A stretch of 64,000 nucleotides of DNA from Mucidula mucida (Eukaryota; Basidiomycota; Agaricomycetes; Agaricales; Physalacriaceae): assembly GCA_015501055.1 (NCBI GenBank), contig JADNYV010000156.1, forward strand, positions 23,876 to 87,875, given 5' to 3'. The position numbers and the translations under genes were made by a program. The notes under the pieces are model-generated. The model was given only the letters and a program-made list of their open reading frames with translations. It had not been told where the DNA came from and did no database searches. Positions 11,593 to 31,846 of the stretch are shown here, piece by piece (position 1 is the stretch's first letter; each line of letters opens with the position of its first letter).

Positions 11593-11977
11593 GTTTTGCT
11601 ATTAGTCGCTAAGCATGGTATGTCAGATCGAAGGCGCAAGCGAAGAACGTGCTTCTCACCGGTCGCTGATGCCTACAAGAGCTGTAGGTCGTCGGGGACG
11701 GCGACAACGACGACAACGACAACGGAGGAACAATAGATGGTCGTGGTTCCAGGTGAACTTGCCCGGGTCATCACAAGGTAACTTCCATCTTGTGGTCTGT
11801 CCGGCATCTGCTGCCGGTCGATCGTACACATGACGGAATTCGCGCCACGCAAACAGGGGCAAATACCGCGTCCATAAAGGGTTGGGCGCGCTGTTCGGTT
11901 CCCTCCTGCACATCTTGCCTTCTTACCACCATCATCTCTATTATTTCTCCTTCTAACGACTTTGATAGTCCCTTTCC
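11593..11977. promoter_or_regulatory. Divergent intergenic region (membrane protein / kinase)
   Basis: 385 bp between two head-to-head genes, so it should carry both promoters. It includes an unstable-looking acgacgacaacgacaac repeat near 11700. No clear TATA box. Confidence 0.45.
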
Positions 11978-13447
11978 ATGCCTTCTGCAACCCAAGAACT
12001 CCCCGATTTCCAAGGCGCCGTCATCGAGGGCGGCCTGCGTCTCATGGACTGCCTCGGCGCCGGGACGTGGGGAAAAGTCTACCGCGCCATCGACATGCTC
12101 TCCCCGGTAGACAAACCCGCCTATTTCGCCGTCAAGTGCATGCTCAAGCCAGAGCCGGATTCCTTCGAAGCGCGGCTGCAAACTCGCGAATTCACCAATC
12201 ACGAATACGTATCAGACCACCCCAACATTGTCACGTTCCATCGCTGCTTTTCCGATGACAAGTTTACCTACGTTGTCCTTGATCTCTGCACTGGCGGTGA
12301 CCTGTTCCAAGCCGTCGTACTCAAGGACCAGTTCTTCCATCACACAGACCGCATCAAAATCGCCTTCCTTCAAATCCTTGATGCTGTCCACCACTGCCAT
12401 CAGCGCGGTGTTTATCATCGGTCAGTGTTTCATCTCGCCTTTAGCCCCCCTCTGACATCGTTCCAGGGATCTCAAGCCAGAAAATATTCTTTACTCGGCC
12501 GAGGGCGAGGAATACTTTGTAGCCGATTTTGGACTGTCGACGAGTTCGGCGACCTCGATGGACTTTCGCTGTGGTAGCTGGGAATACATGAGCCCTGGTC
12601 TGTTGCTTCCATCCTCGCTCGTACCCTTGCTGATTTTTGTGTAGAATGCATTGGCAAGGACTTCAAATTCGGCAAACAATATTCCACTCGCACCAACGAC
12701 GTATGGGCTCTCGGAGTTATCCTCGTCAACATGATCACCAAACGCGCCCCATGGACTCGTGCTCGCCTTAACGATCCTTGCTTTTCTGCGTTCATGACCG
12801 ACGACTGCTACTTTTTGCGCGTTCTTGCAATCTCCGAAGAGACCAACAATCTTTTGAAGCAAATTTTCACCATCGAACCCAACAAACGTATCTCTATCCC
12901 TGAACTTCGCAGAGAGATTATCGCCCTTGATACCTTCTTTCCTGAAGGCTGCGAGGACGCACTCGTTCCCATACATGCCGACGACACCTCACCGCGCACC
13001 TCGACTTGTCTTCGTCGCTCAAATTTTACTAGATCGCCTACGCCTGCACTCTCATGCGAAGTCGGCGGTTTGCTAGATATCGGCGAATCCTTCATTGATC
13101 GGATAGCTATATTGCACGTCAGCAGGGTTGGCACGCTACCACCTGTGAATCCTTTCCTTACAGCGCCTTCCTCTTTGCAGTCGGCCCCGAGCAGTCGTGG
13201 ACCTATCACCCCCGAGACGCATCCTGCGCAGGTGTCTGTGGACATCGAGGTTGTGCCCGACATGGACGAAGGGACGGGAGTGAGGCGTAGCTCGAAGATG
13301 TTCGATTTTAGGAAGCCGGCATGGATCCGTGAGGTCTCGAACAGCAAGAAATCGGCCTGGCGAAGGAGCAAGTTTTTCAAGAAATTGGTTGGTCGTGTCT
13401 CGCGTGGAAGTGGTCAAGCCTCGGAGGAGATAGCTGTGGAGGCGTAG
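11978..13447 (+). CDS. Serine/threonine protein kinase, Ran1/Pat1-like
   Basis: Protein kinase with all core motifs. Glycine loop [13 protein letters not shown]-type lysine in YFAVKCM, catalytic loop YHRDLKPEN (split by intron 12421-12466), metal-binding DFG in FVADFGLS, activation-segment end GSWEYMSPE (split by intron 12598-12644), then DVWALGVIL. The kinase domain ends around [11 protein letters not shown]; the rest is a Ser/Thr/Pro-rich tail ending in a basic stretch ([20 protein letters not shown]). Start at 11978 gives [11 protein letters not shown] just before the kinase fold. The domain order resembles Ran1/Pat1-type meiotic and nutrient kinases abundant in basidiomycetes; the subfamily is inferred, kinase activity is well supported. 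Frame intact. Confidence 0.92.
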
Positions 13448-14148
13448 TCTTATTGGAATGCGTGGTTTCTTGGGTTCAAGAAGGACATTATTTCTTACGA
13501 ATATCACGAGCAATATCTTTACTTCTACGCACTGGTTGTGTTCGTATAGTGTATCTTAATGGCAATGATGTTGTAGCTCAACCTGCTAGTGAAGGAACCT
13601 AATAACACGATGAATCGCTTTTCGTGGCGCACAACGATTGAATCACAGCGTTCAACTGGTTTTATCAGCGCCAAGAAATGGTATCATTTTACAAGATTGT
13701 TATCATTGCAAGGTTCTCCTTTTCTGTCGATTCAAAAACAAAGCTTGAAGTGACCGCGTCAGATTGCCCAACCGTTGACATCACGTGCGCTCACTTGTGC
13801 TTGTTGGCGACCACCATGCATGGTTAAGCTTTGCTCTAGAATCTGCGCCCATCCGTCCAGTCAACGCTAAGCCTATAACTCTGCAAACTTCTTCTATCGT
13901 CTTCATATGAGCGACTTCATTAGACCATGTGTCGCGTCGCCACCGGCTTGGTCTGTCAATTGAGCTCTTTTCGAACAAAAGGAAAACAGCACGAACGCGG
14001 ATGTCTTCCGTTGTCTTTCTAAATTCTTGTCGGGTGCGGCGCGGTATTCTTGGCGAAGCTCTTCTTGGCGCTCTTACTCCGCTCACATGTCGAAAGGCAT
14101 CCGCAGGTGACGCGCCAGCTGATATCCTCCACCATCAAGCAATCTTTT
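13448..14148. other. Intergenic region upstream of MFS gene
   Basis: No supported gene. Short open frames at 13781-14086 and 13929-14177 lack intron logic or family motifs. Confidence 0.45.
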
Positions 14149-14173
14149 TCTTTCTTTCTTTCTTTCTTTCTTC
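14149..14173 (+). repeat. CTTT-type pyrimidine microsatellite in the 5' leader
   Basis: About six consecutive ctttt/cttt units directly before the MFS start codon at 14178. Pyrimidine tracts are common in fungal leaders of highly expressed genes; the repeat may also vary in length. Confidence 0.7.
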
Positions 14174-14177
14174 AACC

Positions 14178-16186
14178 ATGCAGCATAGCGATTTGGAAAA
14201 AGCCCACACCGAGAATTACAGCGATGTCCATGTCGAGCTCGTCCACGACGCGCGATGGGAGAAGAAGACTATGCGCAAGGTCGATGTACGCCTTGTTATC
14301 ATCCTCTCGGCGTGTTATGCCGTATCCCTCATGTACAGACGAGTTTCTCAACTCAACATGTCTTGTTATTCTGACGCTTCGTCTTCGTATAGAGATAGAA
14401 CGAATATCAGCGTCGCCAGAGTCGCGTACTATGATGTTTATTTTCATTCTCGCTCGTAAACTAACTAATAATGCAGAGGCATGCAACGCGACCTCCTTCT
14501 GGACATCGGGGAGCGATACTCGATCATCTCGCTGCTCTTTTTTGTTCCGTACATCATATTCGAGCGTGAGTCCTTCCACAGTGGCATCATCGTCGGTCGT
14601 TGATCCTCTAGTCCCGTCCAACATCGTGCTACGAAAAGTGGGCGCAAAATACTGGCTCAGCGCTATCGTGACGGGCTTTGGCGCGATCATGCTTGGGATG
14701 GGGTTCGTCAGTACGTGGCAGCAGCTCGCGGTGTGTAGGGTTCTGCTCGGAGTGTTGGAGGCTGGTTTTTTCCCTGCGGTATGTGCATTCCATCATGGAG
14801 ATCATACCGAGCTTGATCAACTGTGTAATGGTTGTAGTGCGCGTTCCTCATCAGCACATGGTACACGCGGTTTGAGACGCAGAAGAGGATGGCGGTGTTT
14901 TACCTCACGGCTATGGTCGTCTCTGGGTTCTCGAATATCATTGGTGAGTGAAGCTTCAGACCGTAAACGCGCGCGTTTACCTTCTATAAGGATACGGTAT
15001 AAGCCTGTTGGACGGCGCACACGGTCTCGCGGGCTGGAGATGGATTTTCATCATCTTGTCAGCAATCAAGTTCTCTATGACCTACGTTTACTCAAGCTTA
15101 GGCTTGTAGCGGAGCGCTAAGCATGGGTCTGGGTATCATCGCCTTTTTCCTCATCGTGGATTTCCCAGATAAATCGACTTTCCTCACGCACGAGGAGAAG
15201 GCTTTTGTCATTGACCGCATTCACCGCGACAGAGGCGATGCGCTTCCTGATAGGCTGGATTTTGCAGCGTTCAAGGCGCATATCAGTGATTTCAAGGTGT
15301 GGTGCTTTGCGTTGCTGTTTATGGCGGCTACCACTGGGTCGGTGAGTGCTTACATTTTGATACGTGGCCAACTTGAAAGGTTCACGTCATTGTTTGTTGT
15401 AGTATGCATGTGAGTTAATCCCACAGTCTTTGGAGGATATCGATATCTGACTCTTATAGTCGCGTATTTCCTTCCCGTCATCCTTTCTGGTCAGGGATAC
15501 AGCCAAAAGCTTTCTCTTCTCCTCAGCGCGCCTGTCAGTCTCAATCCCTCCTAGTAGTATTCTATGCAAACTGAAATAGATCACACCGCTTCTAGCCCTA
15601 CGTCTTCGCTGCGATATACACCTTCGTTCTCGCCGTCCTCTCCGACAGGGCGCACATGCGCGCGCCGTTCATTGCGCTGAGCGCCACTTTGTGCTCGGTG
15701 GGGCTGCTCATCACGGCGTACAGCGGTAACACTGGCGCGCGCTACTTTGGTAGCTTCCTGACTATCGCTGGCTGCCAGGTGGATTTTGATCTTTCGTTTG
15801 ACTTGTCGCAAAGCTAACATAGGCACTACCTAGTCGAATGTACCTGCGGTGATCACGTACTCGCAGAACAACGTTCTGCGGCACTCGAAGCGCTCTGTGA
15901 CTTCGGCGTTGGTTATTGGGTTTGGTGGTATTGGGGGGATTATTGCGAGTAGTGCGTTTTCGCCGTCTTCCTGCCAGAGAATCGTTGACGTATTGTGGTT
16001 GTAGCTGTATATCGGCAGATCGACTTTCCGCGGTATATCCCTGGTCTGTGGGCGACGATTGGCGTGCAGTTTATGACTCTTGTTATTCTTGTGGTTTTGT
16101 CTGTATATTTCAAGAAGCAGAATAGGAAGGTTGATGGAGGTGAGGCTGTTATTGAGGGGAGAGAGGGGTTTAAGTATACTATCTAA
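14178..16186 (+). CDS. Major facilitator superfamily transporter, allantoate/anion permease (Dal5-like) family
   Basis: Plasma-membrane transporter of the fungal anion:cation symporter group, which takes up organic acids, vitamins or allantoate; the substrate is not predictable here. Signature blocks: LIDRTNISVAR at the end of TM1, RYSIISLLFFVPYIIFELPSN, CRVLLGVLEAGFFPA, WYTRFETQKRMAVFYL, DFPDKSTFLTHEEK in the central loop, AYFLPVILSGQGYS, SNVPAVITYSQNNV, ALVIGFGGIGGI and RQIDFPRYIPGLWATIG. About ten introns; all joins keep frame, including a 7-base microexon at 15403-15409 flanked by gtgagt-type introns. Length matches the family. No defects seen. Confidence 0.92.
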
Positions 16187-17026
16187 GACTTAGTACATAA
16201 GTAGTGTATCACAGATAGTCGAGTCGGGCTTGCTAGAGAGGGATGTAACGTTAGCTCGCATTTATCTCGATCCTGACAATACGGCTCGAGGTCTAGAAGC
16301 GAAGGCAGCGAAGCAAAATAGAAGCAGAAGCAGTTGGTGAGGCATGCTTGAGATGAGTATGGCTGAGGCATCGCCGACTCGGAATGGATCATTTCACAGA
16401 CCAAGAAATGAGCATACCTGTATCTGAAAAAGGTCGTATTTGTGGTAGAGACTAGAAGGGGATGGGGCGACGGGTAGCAGAGGACCGGCGGTCAGAGAAA
16501 GGGGGGGAATACGTTGATTGAGACTCCGATTTTAGGTCCGACCTAGTGCCACTGAGTGGCGCTCTAATCCTCCTTGGGCATTCGCGTGAACAGTCACTCG
16601 AGTTTCAACCTCTTCGCATAATACAACTACTCTCACTAATGGACGACACAGCGCTATGCTCACTCTGTGATTAACGGTGGCCAATCAAGACAAACTCTGT
16701 CCTTTGGGTAAATTGAAAGACTGGAACCTTCTGGCCGTATCCAACTGCGCTGACGGCAGTACTGCATACTCTACTACTATGTATCGCAACCCCATTTGGG
16801 ATCCGGATTCATTCTTCTCACTGAACGAGAACAAGCGCAAGCGCCGGTCTTATTATTCTTCTCTTGGGTGGGGGCTGTTGTCATCTCTCCCGTTGCGCAT
16901 TTCCCACGGAAACAACAGTGGTCAGCATGACTCTCAGAACTATAAGAGACATGATTTGTCTAATCACATTCAGCATCAATCTCCATTCCCCCATTACGAA
17001 CGAATCCCAACATCTCTGCACATACC
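16187..17026. other. Intergenic region without a supported gene
   Basis: An open frame from 16677 overlaps the next gene in another frame and shows no family signature. G-rich patch near 16440-16510. Nothing else seen. Confidence 0.4.
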
Positions 17027-17698
17027 ATGGGCGACCCATCCATCTTTCAATTCACACCAGACCCCGCCGCTTATCCTTCGCCACCTTACTACTGCTATCC
17101 TTGGCCGTCGCCCGCGTCGACACCCGAGAAGAAATCAGCTACCCTCGGTTGTCCGTGGTCTCCCAAGAAGGAGAACTCGAAGCAGCGACCTCTACACCAC
17201 TGGAACGGGCCCTTCTACTTCCCTCAATCACCTCCATACCCATCTAGCACCGCAGGCTGGTGCAATTACGGATATTATCACGACGACAAGAAAAGTAATA
17301 CCCCTCGCCACACCTACAGCACCAGCTACATGTCGTTCACCGGATTCTATGACTTTGCGAATCCATTTCCACAGGAGCATTGCGACCAGGCGCTGCCTAT
17401 CGGTCACGGTCCACAGCTGACAACATCCGAAGGGTACTTCGCCTGGAGCGTTCCCGTCTGGCAGACGAATTATACGATCGCTGACCTGCACGCTTTGCTT
17501 CTTATGCCGATAACGCCCGAGGAGTGGAACAGGTTATCGTCGAGTGGCAAGTCTGCGGTAAGGCTTGCATTTGAGCAGCGTTGTATGAAGTACGGAGGGG
17601 GAGAGCAGGGCGTGAAGAGGGTGGACTATTTGCTGGGGAAGACACACTTTGCAGGTATGAAGTGGGCCGGATGGCGGTGGGAGTTTGTCGTTCGGTGA
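17027..17698 (+). CDS. DUF6699-type fungal protein, single exon
   Basis: 223 residues, intronless. The N-terminal half is Pro/Tyr/Ser-rich and probably disordered (FQFTPDPAAYPSPPYYCYP). The C-terminal half carries the pattern I associate with the basidiomycete DUF6699 family: TIADLHALLLMPITPEEWNRL, then AVRLAFEQRC, then GVKRVDYLLGKTHFAGM and a final Trp-rich strand (WAGWRWEFVV). No catalytic motif is known for this family, so no function is offered. The start lies in CCATGG context. Family membership is from memory of the pattern rather than a search. Confidence 0.68.
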   Translation: MGDPSIFQFTPDPAAYPSPPYYCYPWPSPASTPEKKSATLGCPWSPKKENSKQRPLHHWNGPFYFPQSPPYPSSTAGWCNYGYYHDDKKSNTPRHTYSTSYMSFTGFYDFANPFPQEHCDQALPIGHGPQLTTSEGYFAWSVPVWQTNYTIADLHALLLMPITPEEWNRLSSSGKSAVRLAFEQRCMKYGGGEQGVKRVDYLLGKTHFAGMKWAGWRWEFVVR

Positions 17699-17803
17699 AC
17701 GACTATGGCAGTTGATGAGAGTGCATGAAATTTACGATTTACATGTCATCTGATGGTGACACTAATGATTACTGACTCTGATGTTTGGTCATCCAGCCCA
17801 GCG

Positions 17804-18124
17804 CTATTGAACATTTTCTGACAAAGGTGAGAGCAACCTGAGCACAAACCATGAAGATACGAAATGGGGCATCGTTGTACTAGATCTTTGTTGATAAACA
17901 ATAAGGCCCAAGGGCGCTCTTTCACGGTCTTGGAGCAAGGACCAACCGACAAGCCTGTACTCGCTAATGAAAGCCTGACGCCGCTGGTGAATAGAAGTAT
18001 GGGCGAGAAAAGCTAATGGCTTACGAAGATGAGCGACACCATCAGCGTCTTCGCGCCACCGTTCCATGTTGTCGACGAACGCGGCCTCGCACACTCCCCA
18101 GACTAAGAGCTCTTGGAAAGTCAT
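17804..18124 (-). CDS. Unrecognised short protein, low confidence
   Basis: The ATG at 18124 starts MTFQELLVWGVCEAAFVDN and can be joined across a possible intron (gtaag..attag, about 60 bp) to EYRLVGWSLLQDRERAPLG. The sequence looks protein-like but short, and no family is recognised. It may be a fragment of a longer, degraded gene. Confidence 0.3.
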   Translation of the reverse strand: MTFQELLVWGVCEAAFVDNMERWREDADGVAHLRKPLAFLAHTSIHQRRQAFISEYRLVGWSLLQDRERAPLGLIVYQQRSSTTMPHFVSSWFVLRLLSPLSENVQ

Positions 18125-18529
18125 TATATTTTGGAGGCATGTTGCGCGTGTTCAAGCTGCGCAGGATAGATTAAATACTCGATCCTCGGGTACTTCAAGA
18201 GAAAAGACAAAGACTGACTTTCGTGGTTCATTGTCTTGATGACTACTGTAGTGATGAAGTATCATTTACAGCGGACTGGGTAGCGCGTCTTCCTTATATC
18301 AAGTCTTCATGATGACCAAGACGTAGCAGGAGTGCAGACACGCGCTGTTCACAAGCTAGTTTATCAGTCTTTGAGGGGTTCAAGATAACCTGTAAGAGTG
18401 TACGAGACTACTACGAGTGCGTTTCGCGATGCGTTGAAATTCTAGGATCGAAGTTGTGTTTGCGTTGCCTCGACTGTTGAAGCAGGAGGCGTATACTCTC
18501 ATTCTCGTCGTCATCCAAGCCTGGAAGAG

Positions 18530-19180
18530 TAACAGCCGCCAACGTTGCCATCGATGATGACAGAAGGGAAATTTCGCGTCTCGGACCCACGATCAGGTGT
18601 CCGTTTTCTTTTTTCTTTCTGCCACTGCCAGCACACCACTTACCAGTAGCCGTAGAGGTCTCCGCGCTCTGACATGGCACCGTGTATTGTGACAGCTCCG
18701 CTCTGCTTCAAGCTCAGTTATATCCAACTGTGTTGCCGTCAAGTGGTACGTGGCGTCATTGACTTTATATACCTCGCAAGGCTACCGGCTCGTCACCACC
18801 AAAGACTTCCAAAGGCAAACACGCCACGTCAAGATGAATCTCTTTGGACTTCTCCAAAAAATCGTTCCCAACTATGTGCGGCTTCTAGTCCGACAACAAA
18901 GATCCGCGCTATAAATTGTTCTTCTTAGGCCTAGCAACGCATGTATGCATTCGCATTCTCAATAAGAAGAACCGTGACCGGACATCAAGGTGATGAAGGA
19001 TGCCCACCGCCTGCCCCGAGGACTTTAACGTGGGGGACAGACATCTCCGGCTGTAATAATCTCAGAGCCGGGGATTGTCAACGCGTTCTGGTCCTTACGA
19101 TCTGGGTGCCTTCTGCAAACGAACACAATCTGTCTTGCCTTCTTTGTCAGTCTATTGATTCAGCACTAATCTGATCATCG
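18530..19180 (+). pseudogene. Degenerate, truncated copy of the F-box-like gene family (copy C)
   Basis: The stretch aligns by eye with the start of the intact gene at 28969 and the copy at 61339. Shared pieces include the promoter (cccacgatca.gtgtccgt), the leader before the start, the region coding DFQRQTRHVKM, PRYK and LATHV, and the segment matching the GIV.AFW block. The start codon region is missing, the frame is broken in several places, and the match fades after about 19170. It lies just upstream of the first aldehyde dehydrogenase, whose other flank carries the intact copy, so it is probably the second half of a tandem pair that has decayed. Confidence 0.75.
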
Positions 19181-19683
19181 TTACAACCAGTTTCCTGTAT
19201 TATGAAGGTTTCCTCATTTTGCGTGCCTATCGGGGAAAATGGTGCTCTCCTTCGCCTAGTCCGCGCCACTATTGATGCGTGTTATGTTCCACTTAAATGG
19301 TGCAACATACAAGGCTATCCGACATGTCAAACCTGACCGATGCGATGCCATGTGAAGTCATACGCCCTGACGCGCTGCTGAAGGGTGCCGTCCCCTCTTG
19401 CGACCTCAGACGTTCTTCGCGCGACCTGTCCAGCACACTACATCGTCCATAACTCGCCTTGGTAAACGCCCCTCAGGTTTGAGACGAACCCCGAAACGCC
19501 ATTGACGGATAGCCAGGTATAAACGGGACAAATGCGAGCAGATGTCTCCTATCTCAGATGAGTGCTTAACTGGGTTAGAACAGCTCGTTCGTGTTGGCAG
19601 GTCCCGAATGGCAGGAGTGCGGAGCAAGATTGATCTTCTCGTATGGGCTATAAATTATCGGATTCTCAGCTCCTACAGCTCCA

Positions 19684-28564
<8,881 letters not shown>

Positions 28565-28968
28565 TTTCATGGGTGCGTCTAAACCGCCGAAGCGCTGAAC
28601 AGTAGAATTACATGCAATGGTTGTGTCTCCAGATGTTCCCGTCAGGACATCCGCTCTTTAAATACAACTATTTTGACTTCACTCAATAACAAACCCATTC
28701 TTGAAAAGAAACGACCTTCTTCGACTGAAGGCTTGTATTCGGAATTACTGTTAATCCACAATCACGTGTCGGTTCTCTTTGTCTTCCTCCCACCAAAAGT
28801 AAACACTGAGCTAGTCTTTGCAGTCCAGAACGCCCCCTGTGTACTGTTGCAGCTCCGCCTTGTGCTTCAAGCTTAATCATTCCCAACTGTAGATCATGCT
28901 GTTGAGTGGTATGTGGTGTTGTTGACTTTATACATGACCTAACCACAAAGGAGAGACAGAGCAATAGA

Positions 28969-30535
28969 ATGGGCGACCACACAGACCCTATACCTCTCTG
29001 TCAGGAGCTCATAGACACCGTCATCAACCACATCAAGAATGATATGACTACACTGCAAAGCTGCAGACTTGTCTCCAAAGACTTTCAGAAGCAGACACAC
29101 CGCGTCAAGATGTATCTCTTCCGGAAGATTGTGTTCCCGTACCTGTACAGGCCCAGGATCAGCAACAAAGCTCCGCGCTATAAACAGGCCTTGTTAGGCT
29201 TAGCACCGCATGTGCGCAATCTCATCGTCCATAAGGAGAAACGTGAACCGACATCCAGGCGACAAATGATGCCCACTACTGGCCCCGACGACTTCAACGT
29301 GGAGGACATCTCCCGCTTTGAAAATCTCGAAACGCTGGGGATTGTCCACGCGTTCTGGACCAAGTCGCAGTTCGCTAGCGGCAGCACTCTCTCTGAAAGT
29401 CTCACCACCCTCGAGTTCAGCGCCGGTCCAACCGTTTATACAGATAATCTGGCAATCCCAAGTGTGCGAAGGCTTCTTCGATTCATATTCGTGTTCCCCA
29501 ACCTGTCCTCCCTGGGCCTGCAACGTGTCCGGCTTATTAGCCCGCCTGGAGAGAAAGTCGACGATCTTATGATGGTGGCTGGTCCAACCCTTCGGAAACT
29601 GCGTCTGGGATTCAAGGCACATCATAAGGGCAACCGGATTGCTGTAAAAAGATTTGTATCGGTTTTGAGAGCCGTCGCAATCGATCCCAGTGCGTTGAAA
29701 GAGCTATACATCTCCGGATACAACAACGGGATTGAGCTCGTCAAGTCGTGTAAGGCCCTCTGCGTCCTCACACTCATCTTGGAAAATGTGGACCTCAGTT
29801 TGTATTTCAACCCTTTGATAGAAATCCGACGGAAGGGTGATTTATGTGTAGACAAGACTCCGCCTATCGCGTTGCGGCACATCAGATATCTCACCATTGG
29901 CTTCTGCGTGTCGAATATCGATGAGATAGATGAGGCCACTCTCGAGTGGTTCAGGCTGTCCCTGCTTGACACCACCCAACCCATGAGGCTGAAGCATTTC
30001 ACTCTGCGGCGCAATGGTCATGGGGGTGAAGACACTTTTGGATGTGCACATAAGCTCCGCCGGCCGCTCCAGCCCATTGACGAGATATTATCGAATCTGC
30101 CTTTGAAAACATTCACCATGACGACGTCGTATGACGACTTTCAGGATAACCCAATGTGTATCAACCACGTTTCTATGATTCACCAGGGTATTCGTGCATG
30201 CTTTTCGGCTATGAAGAAGAGGCGTGTTGGACGCGGCGAGCATAAAGAGATGGAGTCTGAACCTGTACGTTATTTTTGCTTCTCATATTTATGCTGGCCG
30301 TCAATGATTGGGTTGGAAAGGGATGCAGGATTATGCGGGGCTTCCCCATTCTCCAAGGCTGGTATGCATGTACTGCATATCAGCTCAAACGAATTTGATA
30401 CACGACGCTACTCCCATTTCATATACAATGCTTCGTCAAGTTCAATATGTTTATACAACAGTGATGGGAAAAACCCTTCGACAGGATGATAACAACTATG
30501 AGGTGACTGTGTTCCTTTGCATGCGAATGAAGTAG
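28969..30535 (+). CDS. F-box-like protein, family A (intact copy)
   Basis: Opens MGDHTDPIPLCQELIDTVINHI.. followed by LQSCRLVSKDFQKQTHRV, the F-box-like pattern common in Agaricomycete adaptors for SCF ubiquitin ligases. The rest is leucine-rich with irregular repeat-like strands (LSSLGLQRVRLISP, LRKLRLGF, LKELYISGY), consistent with a substrate-binding solenoid. One intron (30265-30328) near the 3' end; which frame is used after it is not settled, and the end could instead be near 30395. The last exon overlaps the convergent gene on the other strand. Related copies: 18530-19180 (broken), 61339-62677 (frameshifted) and a fragment at 62690-62900. Confidence 0.7.
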
Positions 30536-31802
30536 ATCTCTTCAAATTTGTCTTTATGCGAGAATGTCTTGGCCTAAGAACACAGTGAATGAAGATGACG
30601 GGTTCGTACACGCTGAAAGACGAACCGTTTGATGTCAATTCAACATTGATTTCATCGAATTGAATCAGGTCATACACCTCTCGCACTGAGGGAAGGGCCT
30701 TGGAGAGCACAGTCACCGTTCCATTGGCTAGAACAATTCCACCATGTCCGTGAATTCCGTGAGTTCCAAAGGCTGTCAGCCTACCAACACGACTCTGTAG
30801 CATCGCTAAGATTGCTCTTATGGTACGAATACGAGGCCTGATATACGCGGAACAAACAAAAATGTTTAGGCGCGCGTCCTTGAGCGCAGGAAGGATGTAG
30901 TTCTGGGATGTGATGCGAAGAATATCTGCAAAGGCGACCACGACATCGTCGTATTCCTGCGGGTCTACGCCCGTAGGAGTTAGGCGATTATCCTCGTAGT
31001 CAACAACAAGGGACTGGAGGCCCACGAGCAGAGTCGTCAACGAAGGGTCCGCAATGTGGAGTGGGAGTGTATCCTGGCAGATGCTCAGCTTCGTGAGATG
31101 ACACCCGGATCGGAAGAGCGCTAGGGATAGAAGGGATGGTGTTGGTTGCTTGGGCGCGGCACGCACACAGAAACCCATATCGATGTTTAACTCTTTCAGG
31201 GAAGGTAGCCTCACGCCCTCCAAGAATGCGGAGCTGTTAAGCGTGAGCTTTTGAATGGATTTTTGAATGATGACTGCGTTCCAAGGGGTTCTTATAAAGA
31301 AGGCTTTGTTCGTCCCAAGGTCGCCCGTAATGTCAACCTCCTCAAGGTTCACAGCGGCGAGGAGTGCGTCACGGAGATGCGGCCATAGATTGTTATCGAG
31401 GTCGACCGAAGTCATTTGCAGATGCCGGACACGAGGCCACGGAATGGATGGAAAGTTGTCCGCAGCCATTGGTCCGTGAAGATGTATCCTGATGAATGTT
31501 TTGCCTGAGTGGTCGAAAAGCCAGGACAGGCGGAGCTCGTTATACGGTGTTATAACCTGTCCTAAATTGATCCGTACATTCTGCCAGAGAGCGAGGACGC
31601 CCCTCCAACTCAAACATACACGTCGCAGCTCGAGTACACGTGGTTCATCAAAGCGAGGTCTATTGCTGTCTGGGAATCCAGTACTGACCACATGTGGATG
31701 GCCGGTATCGCACGAGAGGAGGAAGATCTTGTTCCAGATTTCAGGGGGAATGTCGCGAATATCCGCAGGCGCAACAACGGGTTGAAAGTTGGCTGCCATC
31801 AT
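30408..31802 (-). CDS. F-box-like protein, family B, copy 1
   Basis: 464 codons without an intron. Start MMAANFQPVV, then the F-box IRDIPPEIWNKIFLLSCD and LRRVCLSWRGVLALWQNVRI, which is a clean match to the fungal F-box consensus. Downstream are leucine-rich strands (IQKLTLNSSAFLEGVRLPSLKELNID, LLSLALFRSGCHLTKLSI). Probably a substrate receptor of an SCF ubiquitin ligase; target unknown. The paralogue at 37345-38698 shares the RIRTI.A.L.MLQSR and ELTSNG blocks. The stop at 30408 lies inside the 3' end of the convergent gene, so the true C-terminus may come earlier by splicing. The YR retroelement begins only 45 bp upstream of the start and probably displaces its promoter. Confidence 0.75.
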   Translation of the reverse strand: MMAANFQPVVAPADIRDIPPEIWNKIFLLSCDTGHPHVVSTGFPDSNRPRFDEPRVLELRRVCLSWRGVLALWQNVRINLGQVITPYNELRLSWLFDHSGKTFIRIHLHGPMAADNFPSIPWPRVRHLQMTSVDLDNNLWPHLRDALLAAVNLEEVDITGDLGTNKAFFIRTPWNAVIIQKSIQKLTLNSSAFLEGVRLPSLKELNIDMGFCVRAAPKQPTPSLLSLALFRSGCHLTKLSICQDTLPLHIADPSLTTLLVGLQSLVVDYEDNRLTPTGVDPQEYDDVVVAFADILRITSQNYILPALKDARLNIFVCSAYIRPRIRTIRAILAMLQSRVGRLTAFGTHGIHGHGGIVLANGTVTVLSKALPSVREVYDLIQFDEINVELTSNGSSFSVYEPVIFIHCVLRPRHSRIKTNLKRSTSFACKGTQSPHSCYHPVEGFFPSLLYKHIELDEALYMKWE

Positions 31803-31846
31803 TAACGGGGATGAGAAAGGAGAATCTGTTGAAGAGTCATTTATTG

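Noticed and set aside
11488..12110. Acg-repeat-rich frames around the kinase promoter
   Set aside because: Generated by the simple repeat and by shadows of the kinase exon.
16677..17420. 247-codon open frame upstream of and overlapping the DUF6699 gene
   Set aside because: Overlaps it in another frame and has low-complexity His/Pro/Ser/Thr content with no conserved block.
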